Source: Streptomyces sp. NBC_00259 (GTDB lineage: Bacteria; Actinomycetota; Actinomycetes; Streptomycetales; Streptomycetaceae). From it: a stretch of DNA of 64,000 nt. How positions within the stretch are numbered: the first letter of the stretch is position 1; the number at the start of each line of letters is the position of its first letter. The stretch is taken from assembly GCF_036181745.1 (NCBI RefSeq), contig NZ_CP108080.1, positions 5,149,501 through 5,213,500 of the forward strand, written 5' to 3'. Shown here piece after piece: positions 9,150 through 16,936 of this stretch. The position numbers were made by a program, and so were the translations under genes. The notes below the pieces were generated by a model. It had not been told where the DNA came from and made no database searches. It saw nothing but the letters and a program-made list of their open reading frames with translations.

Positions 9150-10547
9150 ATGAGCGTCACCCCGGACAACGCCGTCCGTACGTACCTGGAGCAACATCGC
9201 GAGAGCTTCCTCGACGACCTCGCGGAGTGGCTGCGCATCCCGTCGGTCTCCGCCCAGCCGGAGCACGACGCGGACGTACGGCGCAGTGCGGAATGGCTTG
9301 CCGCGAAGCTCAAGGAGACCGGTTTCCCGACCGCCGAGATCTGGCCGACCGACGGCGCGCCGGCGGTCTTCGCCGAATGGCCGTCGGCCGACCCGGACGC
9401 TCCCACCGTGCTCGTCTACGGCCACCACGACGTGCAGCCCGCAGCGCTCGCGGACGGCTGGCACACCGATCCGTTCGAGCCGGTCGTCAAGGACGGCCGG
9501 ATGTACGGCCGCGGAGCCGCCGACGACAAGGGCCAGGTCCTCTTCCACACCCTCGGGGTACGGGCCCATCTCGCCGCCACCGGCCGCACGACGCCCGCCG
9601 TCCATCTGAAGCTCCTGGTCGAGGGCGAGGAGGAGTCCGGCTCGCCGCACTTCCGCGACCTCGTCGAGCGGCACCGGGACCGCCTCACCGCCGACGCCGT
9701 CATCGTCTCCGACACCGGCATGTGGTCCGAGACGACCCCCACCGTCTGCACCGGCATGCGCGGCCTCGCCGACTGCGAGATCGAGCTGTACGGACCGGAC
9801 CAGGACATCCACTCCGGCTCCTTCGGCGGGGCCGTTCCCAACCCGGCCACCGTCGCCGCCCGGATCGTCGCGGCGCTGCACGACGAGCACGAGCGGGTCA
9901 CCGTCCCCGGGTTCTACGACGGTGTCACCGAGCTGACGGCGGCCGAGCGCGAGCTCCTCGCCGAGCTGCCGTTCGACGAGGCCGAGTGGCTGCGTACGGC
10001 CAAGTCGTACGGAACGTCCGGCGAGGCCGGACACTCCACCCTGGAACGCATCTGGGCCCGCCCGACCGCCGAGGTCAACGGCATCGGCGGCGGCTACCAG
10101 GGGCCCGGAGGCAAGACGATCATCCCGTCCTCCGCCATGCTGAAGCTCTCCTTCCGGCTGGTCGCGGGCCAGGACCCGGACCGGATCGAGGAAGCGTTCC
10201 GCGGCTGGGTCGCCTCCCTGATCCCCGCGGGCATCCGCCACGAGATCACCTTCGGCGCGGCGACCCGGCCCTGCCTCACCCCGCTGGACCACCCCGCCCT
10301 GCAGGCGGTCACCCGGTCGATGAGCCGCGCCTTCGACGGGCAGAAGATCCGCTTCACCCGTGAGGGCGGCTCGGGACCCGCCGCCGACCTCCAGGACGTC
10401 CTCGACGCACCCGTGCTGTTCCTGGGCATCTCCGTACCGTCCGACGGGTGGCACGCGCCCAACGAGAAGATCGAGCTGACGCTGCTGCTCAAGGGCGTCG
10501 AAACCGCCGCCTACCTGTGGGGCGACCTGGCCGGCGCCCTCCACTGA
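9150..10547 (+). CDS. M20 family dipeptidase
   Basis: A 465-residue zinc-dependent peptidase of the M20 (ArgE/DapE/carnosinase-like) family. The metal-binding HxD lies in VYGHHDVQP, followed by GRGAADDKGQ with its bridging Asp, and VEGEEESGSP with the catalytic Glu pair. The lid domain follows with GxFGGAVPNP, and the C-terminal metal His lies in PSDGWHAPNEK. The length matches long cytoplasmic dipeptidases. The ATG follows the adnA stop by 10 bp, so co-transcription is likely. Its natural substrate cannot be read from sequence. Confidence 0.85.
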   Translation: MSVTPDNAVRTYLEQHRESFLDDLAEWLRIPSVSAQPEHDADVRRSAEWLAAKLKETGFPTAEIWPTDGAPAVFAEWPSADPDAPTVLVYGHHDVQPAALADGWHTDPFEPVVKDGRMYGRGAADDKGQVLFHTLGVRAHLAATGRTTPAVHLKLLVEGEEESGSPHFRDLVERHRDRLTADAVIVSDTGMWSETTPTVCTGMRGLADCEIELYGPDQDIHSGSFGGAVPNPATVAARIVAALHDEHERVTVPGFYDGVTELTAAERELLAELPFDEAEWLRTAKSYGTSGEAGHSTLERIWARPTAEVNGIGGGYQGPGGKTIIPSSAMLKLSFRLVAGQDPDRIEEAFRGWVASLIPAGIRHEITFGAATRPCLTPLDHPALQAVTRSMSRAFDGQKIRFTREGGSGPAADLQDVLDAPVLFLGISVPSDGWHAPNEKIELTLLLKGVETAAYLWGDLAGALH

Positions 10548-10613
10548 CAGACAGCCGGTACTGACAGACAACCGCCACTGACGGACAACCGCCGCCACCG
10601 ACAGACATCCGGT
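10543..10613 (+). repeat. four imperfect 17-20 bp direct repeats upstream of nudC
   Basis: Units begin at 10543, 10560, 10577 and 10597 and share ACYGACRGACANCCG. The first overlaps the stop codon of the dipeptidase gene. The array fills most of the 91-bp gap before nudC. Confidence 0.75.
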
Positions 10614-10638
10614 CATCCCGGGGGAGTGGGAAGCACCT

Positions 10639-11586
10639 GTGAGCACCTTCGACCATGTCGCCGACGGCCGTCCCATCGGCCTCACCGCGCCGAGCGGCAT
10701 CGACCGCGCCGCGCATCACCGACTCGACGAGGCATGGCTGGCGGCGGCCTGGAGCCACCCGTCGACCCGGGTGTTCGTCGTCTCGGAGGGACAGGTACTG
10801 ATCGACGACACCCCCGACGGCCGTACCGAACTCGTGATGACCCCGGCCTTCGAGGCTCCTGTCACCGAGACCCACCGGTACTTCCTGGGCACCGACGAGG
10901 ACGGCGTCAGCTACTTCGCCCTGCAGAAGGACGCCCTGCCCGGACGCATGGACCAGTCCGCCCGCCCCGCCGGGCTGCGCGAGGCCGGGCTGCTGCTGTC
11001 CCCGCGCGACGCGGGACTCATGGTCCACGCGGTCGCCCTGGAGAACTGGCAGCGGCTCCACCGCTTCTGCTCCCGCTGCGGCGAGCGCACCGTCATCGCG
11101 GCCGCCGGTCACATCCGCCGCTGCCCGGCCTGCGGCGCCGAGCACTACCCGCGGACCGACCCCGCCGTGATCATGCTCGTCACGGACGAGGACGACCGCG
11201 CCCTGCTGGGCCGCCAGGTTCACTGGCCGGAAGGCCGCTTCTCCACGCTCGCCGGCTTCGTCGAACCGGGCGAGTCCATCGAGCAGTCCGTGATCCGCGA
11301 GGTGTACGAGGAGGCGGGCGTCACCGTCGGCGAGGTCGAGTACGTCGCCAGCCAGCCCTGGCCTTTCCCGTCCAGCCTGATGCTGGGCTTCATGGCCCGC
11401 GCCACCTCGTCCGAGATCACCGTGGACGGCGAGGAGATCCACGAGGCTCGCTGGTTCTCCCGGGAGGACCTGCGGGCGGCCTTCGAGTCCGGCGAGGTGC
11501 TGCCGCCGTACGGGATCTCGATCGCGGCCCGTCTCATCGAGCTCTGGTACGGAAAGCCCCTGCCGAAGCCGGGTTCGCTCGCCTGA
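10639..11586 (+). CDS. nudC: NAD(+)/NADH pyrophosphatase NudC
   Basis: A 315-residue Nudix hydrolase that cleaves NADH/NAD to NMN(H) and AMP and, in family members studied, removes NAD caps from RNA. A four-cysteine zinc ribbon (CSRCGER, then CPACGAEHYPR) near residues 136-170 precedes the Nudix box GFVEPGESIEQSVIREVYEE. The NudC signature SQPWPFPSSLMLGF follows. The GTG start is preceded by GGGGGAG near 10620. It lies in the same repair block as in mycobacteria, where I recall nudC beside uvrD2 and adnA. Confidence 0.92.
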   Translation: MSTFDHVADGRPIGLTAPSGIDRAAHHRLDEAWLAAAWSHPSTRVFVVSEGQVLIDDTPDGRTELVMTPAFEAPVTETHRYFLGTDEDGVSYFALQKDALPGRMDQSARPAGLREAGLLLSPRDAGLMVHAVALENWQRLHRFCSRCGERTVIAAAGHIRRCPACGAEHYPRTDPAVIMLVTDEDDRALLGRQVHWPEGRFSTLAGFVEPGESIEQSVIREVYEEAGVTVGEVEYVASQPWPFPSSLMLGFMARATSSEITVDGEEIHEARWFSREDLRAAFESGEVLPPYGISIAARLIELWYGKPLPKPGSLA

Positions 11587-11734
11587 CGTCCTCGCGTCCT
11601 GAGCCCTGCCCGACCCCGGTCGGCCGGAGTTCCCGGCGGGCGGTGACGCGCCGCGCGGTGCAGTGTGTGGAGAGCGGCACATGGTGCCCTGCTGTGCCGC
11701 ACGGGCGCGGCGCAGCAGAGGCGGGAGACACGGC

Positions 11735-12514
11735 ATGGAACTCGGACTGGAAGGGCGCGTGGCACTGGTCACCGGCGCGAGCCGGGGGATCGGGCTCGCG
11801 ATCGTGAAGGCCCTGACCGACGAAGGCGTGCAGGTGGTGGCCGCGGCACGGCACTCCTCCGACGAACTCGACGCGCTCGTCGGCACCGGCCGCGCGCGGC
11901 TGGTGCGGGTGGACCTGGGTGGCGCCGAGGGGGCGGATCTGCTGGTCGACGCGGCCGGGGACCGGATCGACATCCTCGTGAACAACGTGGGATCGGCGCC
12001 CGCCCGTCCCGGCGGCTTCCTCAGCGTCACGGACGAGGAGTGGGAGGCGGCCTTCAACCTCAATCTGTTCGCCGCCGTGCGCGTCACCCGCCGGGTCCTG
12101 CCGCTGATGCTGGCCCGGGGCAGCGGCTCGGTCGTCAACATCGGCTCGATCAACGCGGTGTTCCCCGACCCGCATGTGATCGACTACTGCGCCGCCAAGG
12201 CTGCTCTCGCGAACTTCTCCAAGGCCGTGTCCAAGGAGGTGGGCGGCCGCGGAATCCGTGTGAACACCGTCAGCCCCGGACCCGTCGAGACCGATCTGTG
12301 GCTGGGCGGCGAGGGAGTGGCGGCCACCGTGTCCGAGGCGACCGGGATGACTCCGGAAGAGGTCCTCGCCCGGGCCGCCGGGGTCGCGGTCACCGGCCGG
12401 TTCTCCAAGCCGTCCGAGGTCGCGGACGCGGTGCTGCTGCTGGCGAGCGACCGGGCGGGCAACATCACCGGATCGGACATCACCGTCGACGGCGGTTTCG
12501 TCAGCACCTGGTAG
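11735..12514 (+). CDS. SDR family NAD(P)-dependent oxidoreductase
   Basis: A 259-residue classical short-chain dehydrogenase/reductase. It has the Rossmann motif TGASRGIG near residue 12, the NNVG structural motif, catalytic Ser in NIGSINAV, Tyr/Lys in DYCAAKAAL, and a C-terminal GSDITVDGGF. The ATG at 11735 has GGGAG eight bases upstream. It is about 150 bp from nudC. Substrate is unknown; the fold resembles 3-oxoacyl-ACP reductase-like SDRs, but a specific role cannot be inferred. Confidence 0.85.
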   Translation: MELGLEGRVALVTGASRGIGLAIVKALTDEGVQVVAAARHSSDELDALVGTGRARLVRVDLGGAEGADLLVDAAGDRIDILVNNVGSAPARPGGFLSVTDEEWEAAFNLNLFAAVRVTRRVLPLMLARGSGSVVNIGSINAVFPDPHVIDYCAAKAALANFSKAVSKEVGGRGIRVNTVSPGPVETDLWLGGEGVAATVSEATGMTPEEVLARAAGVAVTGRFSKPSEVADAVLLLASDRAGNITGSDITVDGGFVSTW

Positions 12515-12569
12515 GCGCGCGGGCCGTCCGACGCCGGCCGTGGAACGACACCGCCCCTCGAACGACGCC

Positions 12570-12598
12570 GCCCCCACCGGTACTCGACCGGAGGGGGC
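12570..12598. terminator. bidirectional terminator between SDR and mycoredoxin genes
   Basis: GCCCCC-A-CCGG and CCGG-A-GGGGGC arms around a 7-nt loop lie between convergent genes. A bidirectional terminator is inferred. Confidence 0.65.
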
Positions 12599-12618
12599 GC
12601 AGCGCAGAGGGGGGTGCG

Positions 12619-12876
12619 TCAGATCGCCAGGGCCTGCTTCACCTGGGCCAGGCTGGGGTTCGTCATGACGATGTTCTCGCCACCGTTCGGCGGAACCACG
12701 AGTACGGTCGGCACGGTCTGGTTGCCGTTGTTCGCCTTCTCGACGAACGCCGCGGACTGCGGGTCCTCCTCGATGTTGACCTCGACGTACGAGATGCCCT
12801 CGCGGTCGAGCTGGCTCTTCAGCCGACGGCAGTACCCGCACCAGGTCGTGCTGTACATCGTCAGGGATCCCTGCAT
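12619..12876 (-). CDS. mrx1: mycoredoxin (glutaredoxin-like)
   Basis: An 85-residue thioredoxin-fold protein with the redox motif WCGYC at residues 12-16, a conserved TVP cis-proline segment (QTVPTVLVV) and no signal peptide. Mycoredoxins use mycothiol to reduce mixed disulfides in the actinobacterial cytoplasm. GGAGAAGAAC precedes the ATG. A sequence matching the sigma-R consensus lies 62-88 bp upstream, consistent with induction by thiol oxidation, and the sigR-rsrA locus is 34 kb away in this window. It is divergent from uvrD2. Confidence 0.88.
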   Translation of the reverse strand: MQGSLTMYSTTWCGYCRRLKSQLDREGISYVEVNIEEDPQSAAFVEKANNGNQTVPTVLVVPPNGGENIVMTNPSLAQVKQALAI

Positions 12877-12937
12877 GTTCTTCTCCCGCTCCTCTGAGCT
12901 CGTGGGGTGGGTGCCCCATGGGGCGTGCCAGTAGTCG

Positions 12938-12964
12938 AACGTACGCGACCCGTCCCCCATTCCC
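12938..12964 (-). promoter_or_regulatory. sigma-R promoter of the mycoredoxin gene
   Basis: Read on the minus strand: GGGAAT (12964-12959), exactly 18 bases, then GTTCG (from 12940). This matches the known sigma-R consensus GGAAT-N18-GTT. It lies within the 163-bp gap shared with uvrD2. Confidence 0.85.
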
Positions 12965-13039
12965 GTATTGGTACGACCAATCCCGTCCCCCTGTGGACAA
13001 CCGTGCCGGTGATCTCGCGGGACCTGGCAGCATGGCGGG

Positions 13040-15217
13040 GTGACAGCAGCAACGCACTCCACTCTCTTCCCTCAGGTCCCCGAGTCTGCGGACGCGGTGC
13101 TCGCCGGGCTCGACCCCGAGCAGCGCGAGGTCGCGACCGCCCTGACCGGCCCGGTGTGTGTCCTGGCGGGCGCCGGTACGGGCAAGACGCGTGCGATCAC
13201 CCATCGCATCGCCTACGGAGTGCGGGCCGGGATACTCCAGCCGTCGAGTGTGCTGGCCGTCACCTTCACCAACCGCGCCGCGGGAGAGATGCGCGGCCGG
13301 CTGCGCCAGCTCGGCGCGGGCGGAGTGCAGGCCCGCACCTTCCACTCGGCAGCGCTGCGCCAGCTCCAGTACTTCTGGCCGAAAGCCGTCGGCGGTGAGC
13401 TGCCGAGGCTGCTCGAGCGCAAGATCCAGCTGGTCGCCGAGGCCGGAGCGCGCTGCCGGATCCGGCTCGACCGCAATGAGCTCAGGGATGTGACCAGCGA
13501 GATCGAATGGGCCAAGGTCACCCAGACCGTTCCTGCCGACTATCCCGCGGCCGTCGCCAAGTCCCTCCGCGACGCCCCCCGCGACCCGTCGGAGATCGGC
13601 CAGATCTATGCGCTGTACGAGCAGCTGAAGCGCGATCGCTCGGTGATCGATTTCGAGGACGTCCTCCTGCTCACGGTCGGCATCCTCCAGGACCGCCACG
13701 ACATCGCCGACCAGATCCGCCGCCAGTACCAGCACTTCGTGGTGGACGAGTACCAGGACGTGTCGCCGCTCCAGCAGCGGCTGCTGGAGCTCTGGCTCGG
13801 CGACCGGGACAGCCTGTGCGTCGTCGGCGACGCCAGCCAGACGATCTACTCCTTCACCGGGGCCACCCCGGACCATCTGCTCAGCTTCCGCGCCCGCCAT
13901 CCTCAGGCGACCGTGGTGAAGCTCGTCCGCGACTACCGCTCGACCCCGCAGGTCGTCCACCTCGCCAACGGTCTGCTGGGTCAGGCCAGGGGCCGTGCCG
14001 CCGAGCACCGGCTCGAGCTGATCTCGCAGCGCGACCCCGGCCCCGAGCCGGCCTACACGGAGTACGGGGACGAGCCCGCCGAGGCCGAGGGCACGGCCCG
14101 GCGCATCCGCGATCTGATCGCCGCGGGTGTCCCGGCCGGCGAGATCGCCGTCCTGTACCGGGTCAACGCCCAGTCCGAGGTGTATGAGCAGGCTCTCGCC
14201 GACGCGGGCGTGCCCTATCAGCTGCGCGGCGCCGAGCGGTTCTTCGAGCGTGCCGAGGTACGGGAAGCGGGCGTCGCGCTGCGCGGTGCCGCCCGGGCCG
14301 GGGGGAACGACGCCCTGCTGGACGATGCGGACGACCTGCCGTCCCAGGTCCGGGCGGTCCTGTCCACGAAGGGCTGGACCACCGAACCCCCGGCCGGCTC
14401 CGGTGCCGTGCGGGACCGCTGGGAATCCCTGGCCTCGCTCGTCCGGCTCGCCGAGGACTTCGCACGCGTCAAGCCGGACGCGGGCCTCGCCGATCTCGTC
14501 ACCGAGCTCGACGAGCGCGCGGCCGCCCAGCACGCCCCGACCGTCCAGGGCGTCACCCTGGCCTCGCTCCACTCCGCGAAGGGCCTGGAGTGGGACGCCG
14601 TGTTCCTGGTCGGTCTCACCGAGGGCATGATGCCGATCACCTATGCCAAGACCGACGAGCAGGTGGAGGAGGAGCGCCGGCTCCTCTACGTCGGGGTCAC
14701 CCGCGCCCGGCTCCATCTGTCCCTCTCGTGGGCGCTGTCCCGTTCGCCCGGCGGCCGTGCCTCCCGCCGCCCCACGCGCTTCCTGAACGGGCTGCGGCCC
14801 GGCTCGGCCGCCCCCGGCACCCGAACGGCGGGCGGTGGCGGCGGAATCGAGCGCGGAGGCGCCGGCGGCCGGCGCAAGCGGCGTGGGCCCGTGCTGTGCC
14901 GGGTGTGCGGCAAGACGCTCACCGACGCCGGCGAGATGAAACTGATGCGCTGTGAGGACTGCCCCTCCGACATGGACGAGGCGCTGTACGAGCGGCTGCG
15001 CGAGTGGCGCTCGGAGCAGGCCAGGGAGCTGGGCCAGCCGGCGTACTGCGTCTTCACCGACAAGACGCTGATGGCGATCGCCGAGACCGTGCCCGACAGC
15101 GAGGGGGAGCTCGCCGGGATCTCCGGCGTCGGCGGCCGCAAGCTGGAGCGTTTCGGCGCCGATGTCCTGGCTATCTGCGCAGGCCAGGAGCTTGGTGAGG
15201 GCGATGAGGACGACTGA
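13040..15217 (+). CDS. uvrD2: ATP-dependent DNA helicase UvrD2
   Basis: A 725-residue SF1A helicase. Walker A GAGTGKTR is near residue 43 and VVDEYQDVSP near 235. SQTIYSFTGA and SLHSAKGLEWDAVFL follow. The C-terminus distinguishes UvrD2 from UvrD1: a tetracysteine module (CRVCGKT, then CEDCPS) near 620-645, then an HRDC-like domain ending in ISGVGGRKLERFG. By family knowledge, UvrD2 unwinds 3'-tailed DNA and the cysteine module is needed for activity. The GTG start at 13040 lies 3-4 bases after GGCGGG and may be leaderless. Confidence 0.92.
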   Translation: MTAATHSTLFPQVPESADAVLAGLDPEQREVATALTGPVCVLAGAGTGKTRAITHRIAYGVRAGILQPSSVLAVTFTNRAAGEMRGRLRQLGAGGVQARTFHSAALRQLQYFWPKAVGGELPRLLERKIQLVAEAGARCRIRLDRNELRDVTSEIEWAKVTQTVPADYPAAVAKSLRDAPRDPSEIGQIYALYEQLKRDRSVIDFEDVLLLTVGILQDRHDIADQIRRQYQHFVVDEYQDVSPLQQRLLELWLGDRDSLCVVGDASQTIYSFTGATPDHLLSFRARHPQATVVKLVRDYRSTPQVVHLANGLLGQARGRAAEHRLELISQRDPGPEPAYTEYGDEPAEAEGTARRIRDLIAAGVPAGEIAVLYRVNAQSEVYEQALADAGVPYQLRGAERFFERAEVREAGVALRGAARAGGNDALLDDADDLPSQVRAVLSTKGWTTEPPAGSGAVRDRWESLASLVRLAEDFARVKPDAGLADLVTELDERAAAQHAPTVQGVTLASLHSAKGLEWDAVFLVGLTEGMMPITYAKTDEQVEEERRLLYVGVTRARLHLSLSWALSRSPGGRASRRPTRFLNGLRPGSAAPGTRTAGGGGGIERGGAGGRRKRRGPVLCRVCGKTLTDAGEMKLMRCEDCPSDMDEALYERLREWRSEQARELGQPAYCVFTDKTLMAIAETVPDSEGELAGISGVGGRKLERFGADVLAICAGQELGEGDEDD

Positions 15218-15232
15218 TACAAACTCGTCGAG

Positions 15233-15270
15233 AAAATAGTTTGCGCCCGCCCCAGTCATCCCCATAGGTT
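15233..15270 (+). promoter_or_regulatory. WblC-dependent promoter of the wblC leader
   Basis: AAAATA at 15233-15238 lies two bases upstream of a -35 TTGCGC (15241-15246). An 18-bp spacer leads to a -10 TAGGTT (15265-15270). An AT-rich block just ahead of the -35 is the known WhiB7/WblC recognition feature, here on its own gene (autoregulation). Transcription would start near 15277, about 600 bases before the wblC start codon. Confidence 0.75.
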
Positions 15271-15382
15271 CTTAACCACGGGAACGGCGGCTTCTCCGAA
15301 GCCCTGTTGTCGTGCTGTACTTATCCGAATACGCGTGATCGGCCCCGGCCGGTCCCAGAGACGCCGAGAGGAGGCGATTCCA

Positions 15383-15715
15383 GTGATCAGCATCAACACC
15401 AGCTTCATCCGCAACACCGTCAAAATGACCGATCGCTCGGTCGTCTCCGCCTGCTCGCTCGGCCTCTCCGGTTCGGCGTTCATTGGCACCGGTCTGTCTG
15501 GCTTCGCAGGCCTTCGTCCGGTCTCTCTCCCTGCGGGCCTGCCCGTCCGGGAGCGCAATGAGCGACCGACCAAGGCACTGGAAGCAGGAGTAGTGGCGGC
15601 AGAGGCCAAGGCCTATGCCCTCGCGGCGACCAGTGCCGGAACCCAGCAGCAGACGACGCAGCACCACACGATGTGGGCCTTCCGTGGGCTCGAACCCTGG
15701 AGTGATCCAGCCTGA
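15383..15715 (+). CDS. upstream ORF in the wblC leader
   Basis: A 110-codon ORF starting at GTG 15383, with AGGAGG (15369-15374) eight bases upstream, so a real ribosome binding site. It begins MISINTSFIRNTVKMTDRSV and has no domain I recognise. Codon third positions are less GC-biased than in neighbouring genes. It ends 23 bases before a strong intrinsic terminator and 170 bases before wblC. This layout fits ribosome-mediated attenuation, in which antibiotic-stalled translation of the leader lets RNA polymerase pass the terminator. That mechanism is known for wblC/whiB7 leaders in general; its details here are inferred. Confidence 0.6.
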   Translation: MISINTSFIRNTVKMTDRSVVSACSLGLSGSAFIGTGLSGFAGLRPVSLPAGLPVRERNERPTKALEAGVVAAEAKAYALAATSAGTQQQTTQHHTMWAFRGLEPWSDPA

Positions 15716-15727
15716 TCCAGGATCAGG
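15711..15727 (+). promoter_or_regulatory. small hairpin spanning the leader ORF stop codon
   Basis: CCTGATC-CAG-GATCAGG forms a perfect 7-bp stem. The leader ORF stop TGA (15713-15715) lies in the 5' arm. A ribosome terminating there would mask this stem and stand 23 bases before the terminator arm. It may be part of the attenuation switch. Confidence 0.5.
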
Positions 15728-15738
15728 CCGGCGCCTTC

Positions 15739-15783
15739 AGGGCCGCGGAACCCCACCAGGGATCCGCGGCCCTTCTGTTTTCC
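15739..15783 (+). terminator. attenuator (intrinsic terminator) upstream of wblC
   Basis: A perfect 11-bp stem (15739-15749 with 15763-15773, core GGGCCGCGGA) and a 13-nt loop are followed by TCTGTTTT. It lies between the leader ORF and wblC, where it would stop transcription unless antitermination occurs. Confidence 0.85.
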
Positions 15784-15885
15784 CCGATGAGGAAACGGAG
15801 CGAAGGGGCCTCGGGACCAGCAAGACCCGGTACCAGCCGAAGCCCGGTCAACAGACCGGACCGACCAGACGAGGAAGACACCACC

Positions 15886-16254
15886 GTGCAACTCGAAGCG
15901 CACGCCCCGTCCGTACCGCCTTCCGAAACGATCCCCCCGCCCGGCCTCACGGAGGACTCCACCTTGACCCCGCTCACAGCGCTGACCGCGCTCGACGACG
16001 CCATCGAGAACCTCGGCGTACCCGTCCCCTGCCGCTCCTACGACCCGGAGGTCTTCTTCGCCGAGTCGCCGGCCGATGTCGAGTACGCCAAGTCCCTCTG
16101 CCGCACCTGCCCGCTGGTCGAGGCCTGCCTCGCCGGGGCGAAGGAGCGGCGTGAGCCCTGGGGCGTCTGGGGCGGAGAGCTCTTCGTCCAGGGTGTCGTC
16201 GTCGCCCGGAAGCGGCCGCGTGGCCGCCCGCGCAAGAACCCGGTCGCGGCATGA
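15886..16254 (+). CDS. wblC: WhiB-family regulator WblC (WhiB7)
   Basis: A 122-residue Fe-S transcription factor that binds the principal sigma factor and activates intrinsic antibiotic resistance genes. Four cysteines hold the cluster: one in VPCRSYDP near residue 51 and three in LCRTCPLVEAC. The G(V/I)WGG turn is WGVWGG. A C-terminal AT-hook RKRPRGRPRKNP identifies WhiB7/WblC rather than other Wbl proteins. The GTG start follows GAGGAAG; a longer in-frame extension to 15787 would run through the attenuator and lacks a Shine-Dalgarno. It is regulated by its own promoter, leader ORF and attenuator. It lies next to uvrD2, as I recall for mycobacteria. Confidence 0.93.
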   Translation: MQLEAHAPSVPPSETIPPPGLTEDSTLTPLTALTALDDAIENLGVPVPCRSYDPEVFFAESPADVEYAKSLCRTCPLVEACLAGAKERREPWGVWGGELFVQGVVVARKRPRGRPRKNPVAA

Positions 16255-16610
16255 CCGAGATCTCCTGGGGGACGACCCCCAAGCTCCCGAAGCACGCGGG
16301 AACCATTGACCGCCCCCTCACGCACGATCCCCAGAAGCAGGCCCCGATGACCTCTTCCGCCGCTGAGCCGTCCGGCTCCGCCACACCAGCTGTCACCACC
16401 ATCGGCGCGAACGCCTCGCGTCAGAACAGGACCCGCGAAATGCAACTCATCCCAGAAGCCCTGGCTCGTGCGCATATGCACGAGCGCCTGCGGGAAGCCG
16501 ACGTGGAGCGCCAGGCCATGAGCCTGGCCACCGCTCGGCGGATGCAGAGGCGCGCCGAGCGCGCGTCGATGCGCGCCCGCCGTGCGCTGGCCATGGCCGT
16601 CATGCAGTAG
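16251..16610 (+). CDS. small hypothetical protein after wblC
   Basis: Up to 119 residues. The ATG at 16251 overlaps the wblC stop (ATGA), which would couple translation, but there is no Shine-Dalgarno. Alternative in-frame ATGs are 16347 (MTSSAAEP) and 16440 (MQLIPEAL). The best-looking part is the last 57 residues, a Met/Arg/Ala-rich helical segment (LREADVERQAMSLATARRMQ) ending MAVMQ. I do not recognise a domain. A strong hairpin follows 38 bp after the stop. Function is unknown; the position suggests co-expression with wblC. Confidence 0.6.
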   Translation: MTEISWGTTPKLPKHAGTIDRPLTHDPQKQAPMTSSAAEPSGSATPAVTTIGANASRQNRTREMQLIPEALARAHMHERLREADVERQAMSLATARRMQRRAERASMRARRALAMAVMQ

Positions 16611-16648
16611 CCGACGACTGTCGGCCGCAGAACACAACAGTGCCTCTC

Positions 16649-16680
16649 GCTGGGGCCGGTCCGAAGGGACCGGCCCCAGC
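16649..16680. terminator. terminator-like hairpin
   Basis: A perfect 14-bp inverted repeat (GCTGGGGCCGGTCC) around a GAAG tetraloop, without a clear U-tract. It probably ends the wblC transcript. Confidence 0.75.
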
Positions 16681-16726
16681 GGTGCGTTGTCCTGCCGTAC
16701 GACACCCACGGGGTTATCGTCACGAG

Positions 16727-16924
16727 GTGGACCAGCAGACTCATCACCCTGCCCCGCCGGGTGCCGAGAACGTCGTGTGTTCCCGGTGCGGCGCGGTCGC
16801 CGAGGGCACTCCGCCTACCTGGACCTGCTCCGTGGAGAACGGCCGCCGCCACTACCTCTGCGAGGAGTGCGCGCGGGCCAACATCAGGGCCATCGAGGGC
16901 CGACTCGACTCGTCCTGGTGGTGA
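16727..16924 (+). CDS. small zinc-ribbon protein
   Basis: A 65-residue protein with CSRCG near residue 18, a further Cys in TWTCSVENG and a C-terminal CEECARAN pair. Together these make a likely structural zinc site. The GTG at 16727 lies six bases after TATCGT (16715-16720), a -10-like hexamer, so the mRNA may be leaderless. It ends 12 bp before the convergent ABC1 kinase gene. No specific function is recognised. Confidence 0.7.
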   Translation: MDQQTHHPAPPGAENVVCSRCGAVAEGTPPTWTCSVENGRRHYLCEECARANIRAIEGRLDSSWW

Positions 16925-16936
16925 CGGAGCCGGGCG

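Noticed and set aside
11534..15265. Minus-strand open frame of over 1200 codons across nudC to uvrD2
   Set aside because: It crosses several well-supported genes and a divergent mycoredoxin gene. Composition is that of a shadow frame.
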